Counted from the first letter of the stretch, positions 36,314 to 48,064 are shown. The stretch is DNA of 64,000 bases from Sabethes cyaneus (GCF_943734655.1 NC_071354.1:55531544-55595543), one strand, 5' to 3'. Program-made: numbers and translations. Notes: generated from the letters alone by a model not told the origin.

Positions 36314-36940
36314 GTAGAATACTGCTGCACACAAATGTTTCAAAGATACGCGTTTATCAATTTTGCTTACAATTTAATATGTTTTCTTTACTTGTCACAG
36401 CGCATCGTTTTGTTTAACGAATATAATAAAAAAAAAGCATGCCAGTTTTACAACTATTGTACAAATTACAATAAAAACTCTTCACAGACTCAAATCGCCT
36501 CCATCTCCCCTATATCTTTTTAGCCAAACCTTTACGCTACACACGGCACCGTTATACGACAAACCAACACCGTTTCTTGCGTTACGATTTGAATGAATAA
36601 GCATTCGAATGAATGAATGAATAAACGTAAATACGCGCCTGCAAATGTGTTGGAACTTACGCAAACCTTTACTCCGCTATACGGTGTTGTGAAACTTGTT
36701 GCATGCAGCCAGACAGGTTCATCTGTCAGAGCATCGCAATCAGATGTTGTGCAAGGCATTTGTTTTGTTGATAAATAACGTGGTTGTGATCCTTAAATTC
36801 TGATATCACCGTCCAAGCTGTTATTGTGTGTTTTGTGCATTGTAAGTTTGCATTGTACAGTTCTTTGTCAGCAGTTGGTGCTCACTTGGCACGGGTTTGA
36901 GGCTATATTTACCTACAGGCAAATAATTTATTATATTAAT
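36314..36940. other. Intergenic region upstream of the F-box gene
   Basis: AT-rich. No clean Inr/DPE or TATA combination was found. A TTTGTCAGCAGTTGG near 36865 could be an initiator. The 5' leader must end before 36941. Confidence 0.35.
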
Positions 36941-38582
36941 ATGGACATCAGCTGCTTTCCCAACGAGGTAAATTAAAGTTTATTATTATTATTATAAACT
37001 GTTATAAATGTTTCAAATCGTAGGTTCTGTGTCATATATTTGATTTCCTGTCGTGGAGTGACAGAAGAAATACTTCGCTAGTTTCTCGCCAGTGGTATGC
37101 GATCAATAACTCGGATCGATACCTGAGACAGACCAAACTGGTACTTTATAACTATTCGAAGGTGCAATTTTTTTCGGGCGTTGCAGCTTCGTTACTAAGA
37201 ACGCAACGAAACATTGAGTTTCACTCCAGCGCAATGCTCGACACAGAACAACTCCTATCAGCAATGGAGGAGGCATTACCCAGTGGAGAATCTGCAGTAG
37301 AATCTGTGGATTTGTTTCTTAGATCCAACCACGAGCAGGTGTCCTGTTTGGTTATACAGAATTTACCTAGGCTGAAGCAACTCAAAAGTTTGAGCATTTT
37401 GGCGAATGAAGGTTTCAAAACATTCCAAAATAGATTGGAAATTCGTAACGACACATTAGAGACACTAAAATTGTCCTTCTACCGAAATACTACGTGTTAT
37501 GTGCGCACACCTAAACTTAGATGTTTAAACATAGTGATACGACATCTAAATGATATAACAGTGCTGAATGCGGTCTGCCAGCAATTATCTGAACTCATCA
37601 TAACTTTCCAGTCCAAAGATTTAGTAACCAAATTGTTTCTATGTAACTTCAAAAACTTGACTAAACTAAATCTTTGCATCGAAAATGATAAATATCTACC
37701 GTACACTGTAGCACCTTCTGTACTTAGCTGGCAGGAAATCCAAACGTTCCTTGACTCTATTAAGGGATTGAAAACACTAGAAATCGTAGACAAATGTAAC
37801 ATATTACGACATAACTATCTGAACGTTTTTGTCTGTGCGGAAGCTCTCACCCATCTAACAATCAACTATACAACCGTGGACGCGAATATGGTGGAATTTA
37901 TCTCGCAGTTTAAAAACCTTCGGATGTTGAACCTACAAGGATGCTCCACAGGAGGTGACCCCATCTCCATAAACTTACCAAAGCTACAGACACTATTGAT
38001 GCCATACAAACACTACTCAAATTTACCGTGCACAAATTTGCAACATCTTACGACGTTGCACTACAGCAGCTCGCAAAAAAATCACTCTCAATTTATACAT
38101 CAAATCACAAGCACGTTTACCAGTTTGAAAAATCTAATTTTTTCAAATTTTGACTACGAGCTGTCGTATGATTCGTTTCAATTTCTGGATAGATTGCCGC
38201 GGTTAGAATCGCTCACGATTCGCGATATGTCAGTATCTAGTCAACTATTCTGCAATTGTCCAGTACTCACGGCACTTCGGAAGCTCACCGTCAAAACTAT
38301 TGTCACGGTAATCAAATTATGAATTGTACATTTACTTATCGTTACTAATATGTAGCAAATTTGCAGGAAATCTCGCTCATAGAATGCTTTCCGGACAAAA
38401 TACCTCATCTGTACAAGCTGAACATCGATAACTGTTTCTTCTACATTTTTTCCCGTGACAGCACGAAAGAGCCATTCACGTTCGACATTTTGAGAAGGCA
38501 TATGCCACGCACTCGAATTTCTACGATCGCGTCTAAAGTGTTCACGAATACGATGGAACCGAAAGTGATTACGAATGACTAG
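36941..38582 (+). CDS. F-box / leucine-rich-repeat protein
   Basis: Probable substrate adaptor of an SCF ubiquitin ligase. Three exons: 36941-36967, 37024-38307 and 38367-38582 (stop TAG), all phase 0 with GT-AG introns, giving 508 aa. Residues 3-45 form an F-box (ISCFPNEVLCHIFDFLSW, then SLVSRQWYAI), which would bind Skp1. The rest is a run of irregular leucine-rich repeats (LPRLKQLKSLSI, LRMLNLQGCST, LPRLESLTIRD) ending about residue 480. There is no transmembrane segment or signal peptide. The start is the only ATG giving the F-box N-terminus. The exon 1 to F-box junction (PNE|VLCHIF) is exact. Insects have many members of this type and I cannot name an orthologue. Confidence 0.88.
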
Positions 38583-38708
38583 CAGCAGAATTGGCTTCCA
38601 ATCTACAGGGATATTCAAATGTCCATTCAAATGTTAAAGAGTAAGTAAATGTTAAAGGAAATGAAATTTTATATATTGTGATTGTGTTAGCATAGCTGAT
38701 ATTGACCA

Positions 38709-38714
38709 AATAAA
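38709..38714 (+). terminator. Polyadenylation signal of the F-box/LRR gene
   Basis: AATAAA about 130 bp after the stop, followed by a GT-rich stretch (GTTTCAGTTGTAG, TGGTTTTGTTGG) suitable as a downstream element. Confidence 0.6.
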
Positions 38715-39389
38715 ATATGTTTCAGTTGTAGTTTTTTAATTGGTTTTGTTGGCTACATGTTGCGTTAATGTAGATCAAACTGTATGTTTGATCGAGTATC
38801 CTCTAGTTTTAGAAAAAAGGTTCCACGCCGACGGCCAAACCAACTTTTATCGACCGTTCTCGTTTTAAAGCATATCCAACAAAAGCAAGATTAAAGAATC
38901 CCGGAATGACGGTTGAGCGGTCATTAGGCGAGTTGTTCTGTGCCTTCCTTCCATCACCTAATGATGAATTTCCCGCAGTGGAAGAGGAAGAAATCGTCTG
39001 TGCTTAGGAAGCTGAGCAGTCGTAAAAAAATGTATGAAGAATCTACACTTCCTCACTTATAAGTTTTCTTTATTTAGCAATTCAAAAAGGATTTTTCCGA
39101 TGCGAATCGATACACATTCCACGTGGATGCCATAAATGCCGATCAAAACTATGTAAAAAAACCACACAAACTCCAAGATTCGCGTAAAAAAATCTCGGGA
39201 ATTTCAAAACAACACGTAGAACAAGTAAATTCTAAAATTAACGTGAAAATACCGGGTAAATTCTGAAACTCGCGTAAAAGAAAAACCTCGTGAATTCAGA
39301 AATTCACGTAAAAACCCGTTTTAATAGCGAAATTTGCGTAAAAATAGTCGCGTAGCGCCTTCAATTTTGTTGGAAACAATTTACCATAA
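38715..39389. other. Non-coding stretch with CGCGTAAAAA words
   Basis: From about 39170 to 39350 the words CGCGTAAAAA, GAATTC and AACGTGAAAAT recur irregularly. Similar words occur at 49980-50045, so this is a dispersed low-complexity family. No gene. Confidence 0.5.
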
Positions 39390-39880
39390 GGTCGCCATTC
39401 ACCGCTCAGCTCCATTTACCGCTCATTTCAAACAAAAAATGCTTATATCTTTTCAAAATGGTTCATTATTGTAAAAACTATTGACAAATAATAATTTTGT
39501 ATGTTTAATGATACGAATGAAACATAAACTTCTACTATATTCATGAAAGCTCATTTCCAAAATAAATAATCTTTATAGTGAGGAACGAAAAACGACATTT
39601 TGATCGCGTCTTTATTAAGACCGAGTGCAAATGACTAAATTAATTATTAGCTCAAGCGAACTTGTTGCTTTGGCTATTTAGAAACTATTCTACTAAATAA
39701 CGTGAAATAAGTCAACAGTGTTTATATTAGCGTTCTATTCTGCTATAAATGTCAAACCCAAAACAAGGGTCAAAACGCGGGTTTTATTTATTTGGTAACA
39801 GAAAAAAATGTGAGCGGTAAATGGCACCCATATGGGCGATGAATGGATCATCATATTTCAAGTGAGCGGTAAAAGTGGTC
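39390..39880. mobile_element. MITE with reiterated GAGCGGTAAATGG motif
   Basis: The left end GCCATTCACCGCTCAGCTCC and then ATTTACCGCTCATTT is mirrored on the right by GTGAGCGGTAAATGGCACC, GGGCGATGAATGG and a further GTGAGCGGTAAAAGTGG. There is no ORF of note. It has the same style as the TA-flanked elements at 14102 and 31346, but a TA duplication is not clear. Confidence 0.55.
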
Positions 39881-40148
39881 ATGAGATTGCATTACTTTTT
39901 TAAAAAAAAAGTCACTATTATGAAATATTTAGAAACCAAGTAAATTTTTCTTGTAAGCACAATTGTTTTCTCTATCTTATGACGCAAATTGGGTTTCGAT
40001 TACATACTTATTACGATTACTAACAGTTTTATTATTACAAACAACTTGGATTTTCTGGAGATTTGTTTGTAGACCTCATTTATGCAATGGATCGAAGCAG
40101 ATAGAGCGGGCGTAAGATTTCGAGCACATGCCCCACCTTCCCCCCTTC

Positions 40149-40340
40149 CAGTTGGTCGGGGTATGATGCTGGCCTAATAAGCCAGTCGTCATATGTTCGA
40201 ATGTCGGCTGGGAGAGGCTGTTAGAGTCAATAGGATCGTAGCAACTGTCCTGTACTCTAACAGCTGGCTGCGAAGTCTGTTTAAAAACAAAAGGTCAAGT
40301 TTCGATACCGAAATGTAGCACCAATGCTTTTCTTTGCTTT
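40149..40340 (+). mobile_element. tRNA-related SINE, copy 1
   Basis: A GTATGATGCTGGCCTAATAA box A-like head and a stem around GGCCTAATAAGCC are followed by a box B-like ATGTTCGAATGTC. The body contains TCAATAGGATCGTAGCAACT and CTCTAACAGCTGGCTGCGAA, and the tail GGTCAAGTTTCGATACCG...ATGTAGCACC. A second copy with the same block order is on the minus strand at 47895-48064. Confidence 0.65.
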
Positions 40341-40389
40341 TGCCCCACCTTCTCTACAATATTTAACATGAAATTAAATTATTCAGAGT

Positions 40390-41300
40390 GGACACTCCGG
40401 CTTTTTTCCGGAGTCCGGAGTTTTTAACGGCCCGACATTTTTGCATAAAAATACGTCCAAAGTTCCAAGTCCAAATTTATGTTCAATTTCAACTCCAATG
40501 TAAAGTAAAGTTTCAGATTTAATGAAGTCCAATTTCAATTCAAAATTCAAATCCAAGTTCAGTAATAAATGTAATACCAATTTCAAGTCCTGCCAATTGC
40601 TAGTAAAATTTTAAGCTAGTTTACTCCTAATTCCTATTTCAAGTCTAATTTCAATCGATATTTCATGTTCAATTTAAAATCCAGTTACATGTATAAATTG
40701 ATTCCAAATTCGAACGAAATTGTAAAACCGATCTCAATTCCAATGTCAAGTTTAAATTCATGTCCGCTTTTAGTTCGGTTTCGTGTTCAACTTTAATTTT
40801 AATTCCAAGTCCAAAGTCATTTCCGATTTGAGGTTCAAATTTAAGTCTAATTTCAAGTCCAATTTTCAGTTCAAATTTGGAGTGAAACTTGAAGCTTCAA
40901 ATTGATCTAAATTTAAGTCCAATTTCAACTCAATTTTTAAGTGAAAATTCAAGTCAAATTTTAAGTAAAATTTCAAGTTCAATTAAGTTCTATTTCAATT
41001 CCAAGTCAAAGTATAATTTCAAGGCCAATTTCAAATAAAACTTATTACAATTTCTCCTCCAATGCTAGTTTCAAGGCCAAGTCTCCTATAGTCTAGTTTC
41101 AAGTCCAATCTCCAATTAAATTTGAATTATAGCTTCAAGCTTATATTGGTCTAAATTTAAAACTAATTTTAAGTTCTGTTTCAATTCGAGAATCAAGTGA
41201 AATTTAATTCAAATCCACATTTAATATCAAATCCGGTTTGAAGTCCAATTTCTAGTTCAAGTAAAGCTTCGAGCTTAATTTGGTCCAAGTTTATATGTAA
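40390..41300 (+). repeat. Degenerate AATTTCAAGTCC repeat, left block
   Basis: About 900 bp made of imperfect 12-18 base words such as CCAATTTCAAGT, AAATTCAAGTC and TCCAATTTCAGTTC. Period and sequence drift strongly. The same texture resumes at 43826-44360, after the 143-bp array element. Confidence 0.75.
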
Positions 41301-41639
41301 CTAGCTGACCCGACAAACTTCGTATTGCCACAAATTAACCTGTGTTGTACATAAATCATGAATCTCGGATGATCTTTATCACTTCTCGAGTTTTGCAAGT
41401 CCCCCAGTGGGCGGCGCTTCCGACGGCGGGTCACCGGCAACACTCGCGACCGGCTCGTCCTGAATGATCTAGTGTTACTATAGATAGTTTTTGTGGTCTT
41501 GTTATTGATTAATGTTTTATGGAAGAGTCTCGAATTTCTCGAGTTGGATTAGTTTTTGAGTTTCGCCAAAATTTCTGTTTTATTTGTATGAGAGTCCATA
41601 TCCCCCTACCACAGGGGTGAGAGGTCTCTAACTATCATA

Positions 41640-43690
41640 AAATAAATTCAAGACTCAAAAATCTCCTACATGCTAAATTTGGTTCCATTTGCTTGATTAG
41701 TACTCAAATTATAAGGAAATTTGTATTTCATTTGTATGGAAGCCCACCCTCTTAAAAGGGAAAGGGGTCGTAATACACCACAGAAAAAAAATTCTGCCAT
41801 CTAAAACTCTCACATGCCAAATTTGGTTCCATTTACTTGATTAGTTCTAAAGTTATGAGCAAATTTGTATTTCGTTTGAATGGGAGCCCCCCCCCCTCCT
41901 AAAAAGGTAAGAAGTCCTAATTCATCATGGGAAAAATGGTTGCTTCCAAAAACACCCACATGCCAAATGTTGTTCTATTTGCTTGATTAGTTCTCGAGTT
42001 AGGAGGAAATTTGTATTTCATTTGTACAGGAGCCCCCCCTCTTAGAGTGGGGAGGGGTCCTAATTCACCGTAGAAAATTTTCTTGCCCTCGAAAACCTTC
42101 ACATGCCAAAGTTGGTTCCATTTGCTTGATTAGTTCTCGAGTTATGGGGAAATTTGTATTTCATTTGTATTGGAGCCCCCCCTCCTAATGTGGGAAGAGG
42201 TCCTAATTCATCACAGAAAAAATTCTTGCCTCCAAAAACACCTACATGCCAAATTTGGTTCCATTTGCTGGATTAGTTCTCGAGTTATGAGGAAATTTGT
42301 ATCTCGTTTGTACAGGACCCCCCCTCCTAAAGTGGGGAGGGGTCCCAATTCATCATTCAAAAAAAAATTGTCTCCAAAAACACACACATGCCAAATTTGG
42401 TTCAATTCGCTTGATTAGTTCTCGAGTTATGAGGAAATTTGTATTTCATTTGTACAGGAGCCCCTCCTCTTAAAGTGGGGAGGGGTCCTAATTCACCATA
42501 GAAAATTTTCTTGCTCTCGAAAACCTTCACATGCCAAATTTGGTTGCATTTGCTTGATTAGTTCTCGAGTTATGAGGAAATTTGTATGGAAGTCCCCCCT
42601 CTTAAAGGGGAGAGGAGTTATAATTCCTCTTATAAAGAGGGGAGGGGTCTCAATTCACCATAGAATAAATTCTTGTCACCAAAAAAAACACCCACATGCC
42701 AAATGTTGTTCTATTTGCTTAATTAGTTCTCGAGTTAGGAGGAAATTTGTATTTCATTTGTACAGGAGCCCCCCCTCTTAGAGTGGGGAGGGGTCCTAAT
42801 TCACCGTAGAAAATTTTCTTGCCCTCGAAAACCTTCACATGCCAAAGTTGGTTCCATTTGCTTGATTAGTTCTCGAGTTATGAGGAAATTTGTATGGCAG
42901 CCCCCCCTCTTAAAGGAGAGAGGAGTTACAATTCCTCTTATAAAGAGGGAGGGGTCTCAATTTACCATAGAATAAATTCTTGTCACCGAAAACACCCACA
43001 TGCCAAATTTGGTTCTATTTGCTTGATTAGTTCTCGAGTTATGAGGAAATTTGTATTTCATTTGTATAGGAGCCCCCCCTCCTAAAGTGGGGAGAGGTTC
43101 TTATTCATCATAGAAAACATTCTTGCCTCCAAAAACACCTACATGCCAAATTTGGTTCCATTTGCTGGATTAGCTCTCGAGTTATAAGGAAATTTGTATT
43201 TCGTTTGTATAGGAGCCCCCCCCCCCCCTCTTAAAGTGGGGAGGGGTCCCAGTTCATAATAGAAAAAAATTTTGTCTTCAAAAACACACACATGCCAAAT
43301 TTGGTTCCATTTGCTTGATTAGTTCTCGAGTTATGAGGAAATTGGTATTTCATTTGTACAGGAGCCCCCCCTCTTAAAGTGAGGAGGGGTCCTAATTCAA
43401 CATAGAAAATTTTCTTGCCCTCGAAAACCTTCACATGCCAAATTTGGTTCCATTTGCTTGATTAGTTCTCGAGTTATGAGGAAATTGGTATGGAAACCCC
43501 CCCTCTTAAAGGGGAGAGGAGTTATAATTCCCCTTATAAAGAGGGGAGGGGCCACATGCCAAATTTGGTTCTATTTGCTTAATTAGTTCTCGAATTATGC
43601 AGAAATGTGTGTTTCATTTGTATGGGAGCCCCCCCTCTTAGTGGGGGGAGGGGTCTCTAACCATCACTAAAACCTTTCCTGGCCCTAAAA
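41640..43690 (+). repeat. 143-bp tandem repeat array
   Basis: Core array of the composite element; see that entry for unit landmarks. ORFs such as 42170-42418, 42554-42781 and 42894-43085 are repeat artefacts with near-identical translations. Confidence 0.9.
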
Positions 43691-43754
43691 ACCTCTACAT
43701 GCAAATTTTCACGCCGATTGGTTCAGTAGTTTTTGATTCTATAAGGAACACAAA

Positions 43755-43802
<48 letters not shown>
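43755..43802 (+). repeat. (ACAG)12 microsatellite
   Basis: Forty-eight bases of perfect tetranucleotide repeat close to the 3' end of the composite element, after GTTTTTGATTCTATAAGGAA. Confidence 0.95.
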
Positions 43803-43803
<1 letters not shown>

Positions 43804-43825
43804 AATCCTTCTTTATAGGTATAGA

Positions 43826-44360
43826 TTTCAAGTCCAATTCCAATTTCAATTTCAAGTTCAACTTGAGGCTAATCTCATGTCCAATTTCAGATAAAATTTC
43901 ATGTTCAATTAAGTCAAATTTAAAACATATTTTCACGCAAAAAAAAATCAATTTCACGTCAAGTCTTACTTCCAGGTATAGTCAAGTCAAGCTTCACGTC
44001 TAAATTGGTTCAAATTTAATTCTTATTTTACTATCAATTGAAATACAACTTGATGTCTAATTTCATGCCAATTAGATGCAATTCCAAGTCTAGTTTGATC
44101 CCAATTTTATATCAAATTTCACATCCAGTATCAAGCCTAATTTTTATTCCGATTTCAGATATTTCTAGTTTAATTGGAAGCGCTTTACTTTTAAATTGTC
44201 CCAAATTGAAGTCCAATTTCACGTCTAATTTGAAGTCCATGTCCATTCCATGTTCAATATTAGATCCATTTTCAAATGAATCTTTGAGTCCAAGTCCAAA
44301 TTCGTATTCAAAATTAAATCCAAGTTCTAATCCAACATCAAGTCTATAATTTTAAGTCTA
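43826..44360 (+). repeat. Degenerate AATTTCAAGTCC repeat, right block
   Basis: Continuation of the texture at 40390-41300 (TTTCAAGTCCAATTCC, AATTTCACGTC, AAGTCCAAGTCC). The 143-bp element seems to sit inside a once-continuous low-complexity tract. Confidence 0.7.
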
Positions 44361-44746
44361 CACTTGGGGTAAACCCAGGCTGGGGTACGCGTCCCATATT
44401 CTCTATGCTCCCTGATGGATAAATGTCTTACAAACGGATGGATAAATGTCAACGTAACTGTTTAGAACAATGTAAAAAATAATAATTTTTTTGGAAAAGC
44501 CAATGATTCTTATTTCGCGTTGTGAAGTAGTAGTATAATAGAAAAACTGATTGAAAAATCGTTTTCTTTTCATGCATAAAAATGTTTAGTAGCTATTTGC
44601 TTCTCATGAGCCGACCCTATTTTTAATGTAGAATTTAGAAAAAATTCATCTACTGCTGTACTGTCACCGCATGACAGTATTCACTTTCCTGACTGACCAA
44701 GCGTTATGCTAGCTACAGCTGTCAGTCAGAGACGAGTCGGGCACGT
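44361..44746. other. Region upstream of the p38 promoter
   Basis: No gene. A tandem GATGGATAAATGTC word occurs twice (about 44413-44451). CTGTCAGTCAGAGACGAGTC just upstream of the Inr could contain additional initiator copies. Confidence 0.4.
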
Positions 44747-44781
44747 TCAGTTTTTCGCTTGCTAGCATCCGTGTCGGTCGG
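44747..44781 (+). promoter_or_regulatory. Inr + DPE core promoter of p38
   Basis: TCAGTT fits the arthropod initiator with +1 A at 44749. GGTCGG occupies +28 to +33 (44776-44781) and matches the DPE consensus RGWYV. The exact spacing is the main support. No TATA box at -30. It lies about 735 bp upstream of the p38 ATG on the same strand. Confidence 0.6.
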
Positions 44782-45484
44782 TTTAATTTATCGTTCGTGA
44801 CGCCTGCGGACCGCCGCAGCTGATAGAGAAGCGAAGGGGCCAATTCTCACATTCTGTTCTATCATCCGGTCTTTTAGCTGCTCCCACCCGTTCCTCCGCC
44901 GTAGATTCCGCCAGTGCAACGTAGTAATATATCGCTGATTTGCTTCTACGGCGATAGTGTGACGTGTCGTCGGATGTCAAATATACAGGATATGAAGAAA
45001 AATTGCTTCTTTCGTCGAGTGGTTAAGCTCATGAACAGATAATTAATCTCATTCAGGTACACCCAGTAAGAGTGATTTTAAAATTGGCTTGTTTATTACT
45101 AGTCTATTTGTAGCGTGAAAGAGGGTGCCTGCGTAACATCGCACCGTGAAAGCTTCGCTCACAAATTTCACACGTCGAAGTCGAACACTAGTGATGTGAG
45201 TTGGGTATTTGTCTGGGACTGTAAAGAAGATAACAGTGCAGTGTGACTTCAATGTGGAAAAATATTCAACGAAAAGTGCTCAGCATGCTTTAATTGTGTC
45301 TCTTATCTCGTATTTCAGTAGATATCAGCAAAAGCCAATGTAATACCTGCGGTAAGACGGACACCAATCACTTAATTTTGCACTCCGTCTGTACTCTAGC
45401 GTGCTACAAACTTGCCAGTCAAAGTGTGAATTGAAAAAAAAACAAATAGAAAAGTCTGTCGAAGTAAACGCAGGTGAGAGCATC
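44749..45484 (+). other. p38 5' leader, possibly with a small intron
   Basis: Leader from the Inr to the ATG. A donor-like CAG|GTACAC at about 45056 and an acceptor-like TATTTCAG at about 45312-45319 suggest that about 260 bp may be spliced out. The upstream in-frame ATG at 45401 (28 codons before the family start) has no support from the family N-terminus. Confidence 0.4.
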
Positions 45485-45588
45485 ATGCCAAAATTTTACA
45501 AGGTCGAGATCAATAAAACAGAATGGGAAGTGCCAGAAAAATACCAGATGCTTACACCGGTAGGCAGTGGAGCATACGGCCAAGTGTG
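45485..45588 (+). CDS. p38: p38 MAP kinase, coding exon 1
   Basis: Stress-activated Ser/Thr kinase of the p38 family, acting in the cytoplasm and nucleus downstream of MAP kinase kinases 3/6. This exon gives residues 1-34: [20 protein letters not shown] and the glycine-rich loop GSGAYGQV. It ends in phase 2 at donor GTAAGT, splitting a cysteine codon (TG|C). The ATG at 45485 is chosen because MP.FYK is the usual p38 start. Together the three exons give 224 complete residues of the roughly 360 expected. Drosophila has two closely related genes (p38a and p38b) and I do not decide which is orthologous. Confidence 0.93.
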
Positions 45589-47894
45589 GTAAGTCATGTT
45601 TTACATTTCATCCTACTTACTGCGATAGAGATGTGAATAAACAAAAAAGTTTAATAACGTAACATGAACAAATGACGTCATAGTTTGCGTTGTCGACAGT
45701 AGTAGCATTCAGTCGCGTGCTTATGGGTATCCGAAAAGATTTAAATTATTCTACAGAACCGGTTCCTCCTACTTATTCAATGCTAAAACCTATCTGTCGT
45801 TACTTGTATTAGGGTTTCTTCCGATATTTGAAAGATTGTTGCCTCTGCAGTTAAAGAATTCAAATAACCCTGAAAATATGCGCTTACAATCTATCAAAAC
45901 AGAACACCAACTCTTCACCGTTTAGTGGATACAAAAGCAAATCGTTTGAAACCCATTCCATTTATTGTTTCTATTGTATAAAATACCTAGAATAAAGTAA
46001 CAAAGGTAAACAAGTGCTTGTTCATTTGTTCAACTTTCTGAATTTGATAAGCTTTGTCATTTTGAAGATAATATAGCGAAAGGTACATTAAACTGAAATA
46101 AACCTTTACCGGAAAACCAAAGTTTTTAAATGCACGATCGTTTACATGATTATGAATATATCTAGATTAAGTCATATATGTCCAACACGAATCGTGCTGT
46201 TTGGTATCGATTGTAGTATGTATCATATGTGTGCCAATATTTACACTTACACTGAAAGCGTTTTATGGTTTCGATTAGCTGGTATTCAACTCAAAGTACT
46301 CAATATCATTTTTAGCACATTCTCCAGGATGTAAGGAATAAACATGGCTATACACAGTTTCAGTGCTGATTGTAAATATTTCCTCCCAGCATAGATTTAC
46401 GATTTGATAGAAAGTTGAACTGGTAGGCAGTTTGAAAAATATTTATTGAAATGGCTGTAAATTATTGCAATTGTACATAATTTTACAATAAACACAATAA
46501 AAGAACTTCTCAAAGTAAGAACATCGCACATAATAATTGAACTTTACATGCACACAGGCGATATAAAATGAAAGTCACATATCAGGTCGCTCATCGTACG
46601 TAATACACTGACATTGACATTGAACTTAAAGGTACAGGTACGAGAACTTTGCGACGTTCTCTATAGAATTGCACATACTGCACATACTCGCCTCTCACGT
46701 AACTTAATATCCCTTAAGTTGGGTGAACAACTTAGCGGAACGATTATGGAAATAGGCATTATATTAATTAATGGTAATTATAAATGCCTAAACGATCAAT
46801 GTTGTATTTTTAACCTTGATTGTTCTTTAAGGAAAACAATGCCATTTCTGGACCAAATAAAGCGTACTGAGCTGAAAAAAATCAAGTCGTTTTCAAATGC
46901 TTGTAACTTAGCTTATATTTACTGTTTTGTTAAGAAATGAAAATACTGTGAATAAGATTCAGCAATGGAAACCTTATTCAAAATTCTTCTGAAAGTTGTC
47001 AAAAATGCTCAAAAAAACCTTGATAGCCTATTCCAGCTATGAAAAATTGCAATCTCTTAAAATGCTTCTTCCATCAAATATTTAAAAGAAATAACACTGA
47101 TGAAAGGAATATAAGAAATAGACGTTTACGACCTCTACCTAGAAAACAATAATTAATAGGTAGTAAAAATAATCGAATGCAAATTAAAGGCATTCCGCTT
47201 TCCCAAAACTCAAACGGAGGATGCAGACGAAAACGATTTACGTTTTTTATTGCATGAAATTAATTATCACTGGCAATTAATGTTTTACTGCTTGTAGTAA
47301 ACTTCATACATTCCTTAAAGAAGGTGCTACGCAAAAAATGACTTGTTAATTATTATTAAAGGAATCAGAGTTGAAACTTACAATCCGACGCTTTACATGT
47401 TCTGATCGTTAAAAATGTTGTTAACATTAAAATTTAATAGTTGCAATCTGCTAATGGCAATCTATAGATTGTCAACTATTCTTGTAATTCTAGTTCGCGC
47501 CTTTCTTAGACCGTTTCGTTACATATCGACGTCTATAGTTTCACAATATATATTGTAAATACTCATCATTCATAACAGGACGGTTTCCAGCATAATCTGT
47601 TCTATTCGAATTAGACAAAAAGAGTTTACGTGTTCTTAACGAGCGCAAGGATGTACTGAAGTTAAAATTATTAGGTATATTTTCGGTTTCATATAATGTT
47701 GCGCAACTATATCGTTTACAAATCCGACCATAGCAATCTCTCTCCTTTTTTGATAAGTTGTTGAAAAGCATTCGACGCGATTCACATGGTGGAAGAGGAA
47801 ATAAATTCCAATCTTTTCTATATAGCTCAAATAATAAAAATAGTATTTGTACGTATTCAATTCGATTGAAATGCATATCTGGGTAAGAAAAAAA
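45589..47894. other. p38 intron 1, first part
   Basis: AT-rich intron. ORFs 46614-46940 (+) and 47541-47899 (-) have no recognisable domain and are probably chance. No repeat recognised before the SINE at 47895. Confidence 0.6.
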
Positions 47895-48064
47895 AGCAAA
47901 GCCTAGGTGCTACATTCCGTTATCGAAACTTGACCTTCTGTTTTTATACGACAGACTTCGCAGCCAGCTGTTAGAGTACAGGACAATTGCAGGGCTAGTT
48001 GCTACGATCCTATTGACTCCGAGATTCGAACATACGACGACTGGCTTATTAAGCCAGCCACTAT
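47895..48064 (-). mobile_element. tRNA-related SINE, copy 2
   Basis: On the minus strand the same blocks as at 40149 appear in order: GGCTTAATAAGCCAG, ATGTTCGAATCTC, TCAATAGGATCGTAGCAACT, ACTCTAACAGCTGGCTGCGA, AGGTCAAGTTTCGATAACGG, ATGTAGCACC. It lies in p38 intron 1, antisense. Confidence 0.65.

Larger units (their letters stand above)
41303..43825 (+). mobile_element. Composite element with 143-bp tandem array and (GACA)n tail
   Basis: It begins CTAGCTGACCCGACAAACTT and ends CCTTCTTTATAGGTATAGAT. Inside is an array of about 13 units. Successive CTCGAG boxes at 41993, 42136, 42279, 42421, 42564, 42729, 42872, 43033, 43176, 43325 and 43468 give a 143-bp period with a few longer spacings. Each unit has ATGCCAAATTTGGTTCCATT, GAGTTATGAGGAAATTTGTA, and a CCCCCCTC...GAGGGG potential hairpin. 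The head, tail and GACA/GTCT microsatellite recall dipteran mini-me/Helentron-like non-autonomous elements. That family assignment is from memory and is tentative. Confidence 0.6.

Noticed and set aside
42170..43085. Repeated ORFs with almost the same 60-80 residue translation
   Set aside because: They are phases of the 143-bp tandem repeat, not a protein repeat family.
41640..43690. CRISPR array
   Set aside because: The units are contiguous 143-bp repeats without unique spacers, in a eukaryotic genome.
45401..45484. Upstream in-frame ATG extending p38 by 28 residues
   Set aside because: The extension ([14 protein letters not shown]) has no counterpart in p38 proteins, and the family start MPKFYK is at 45485.
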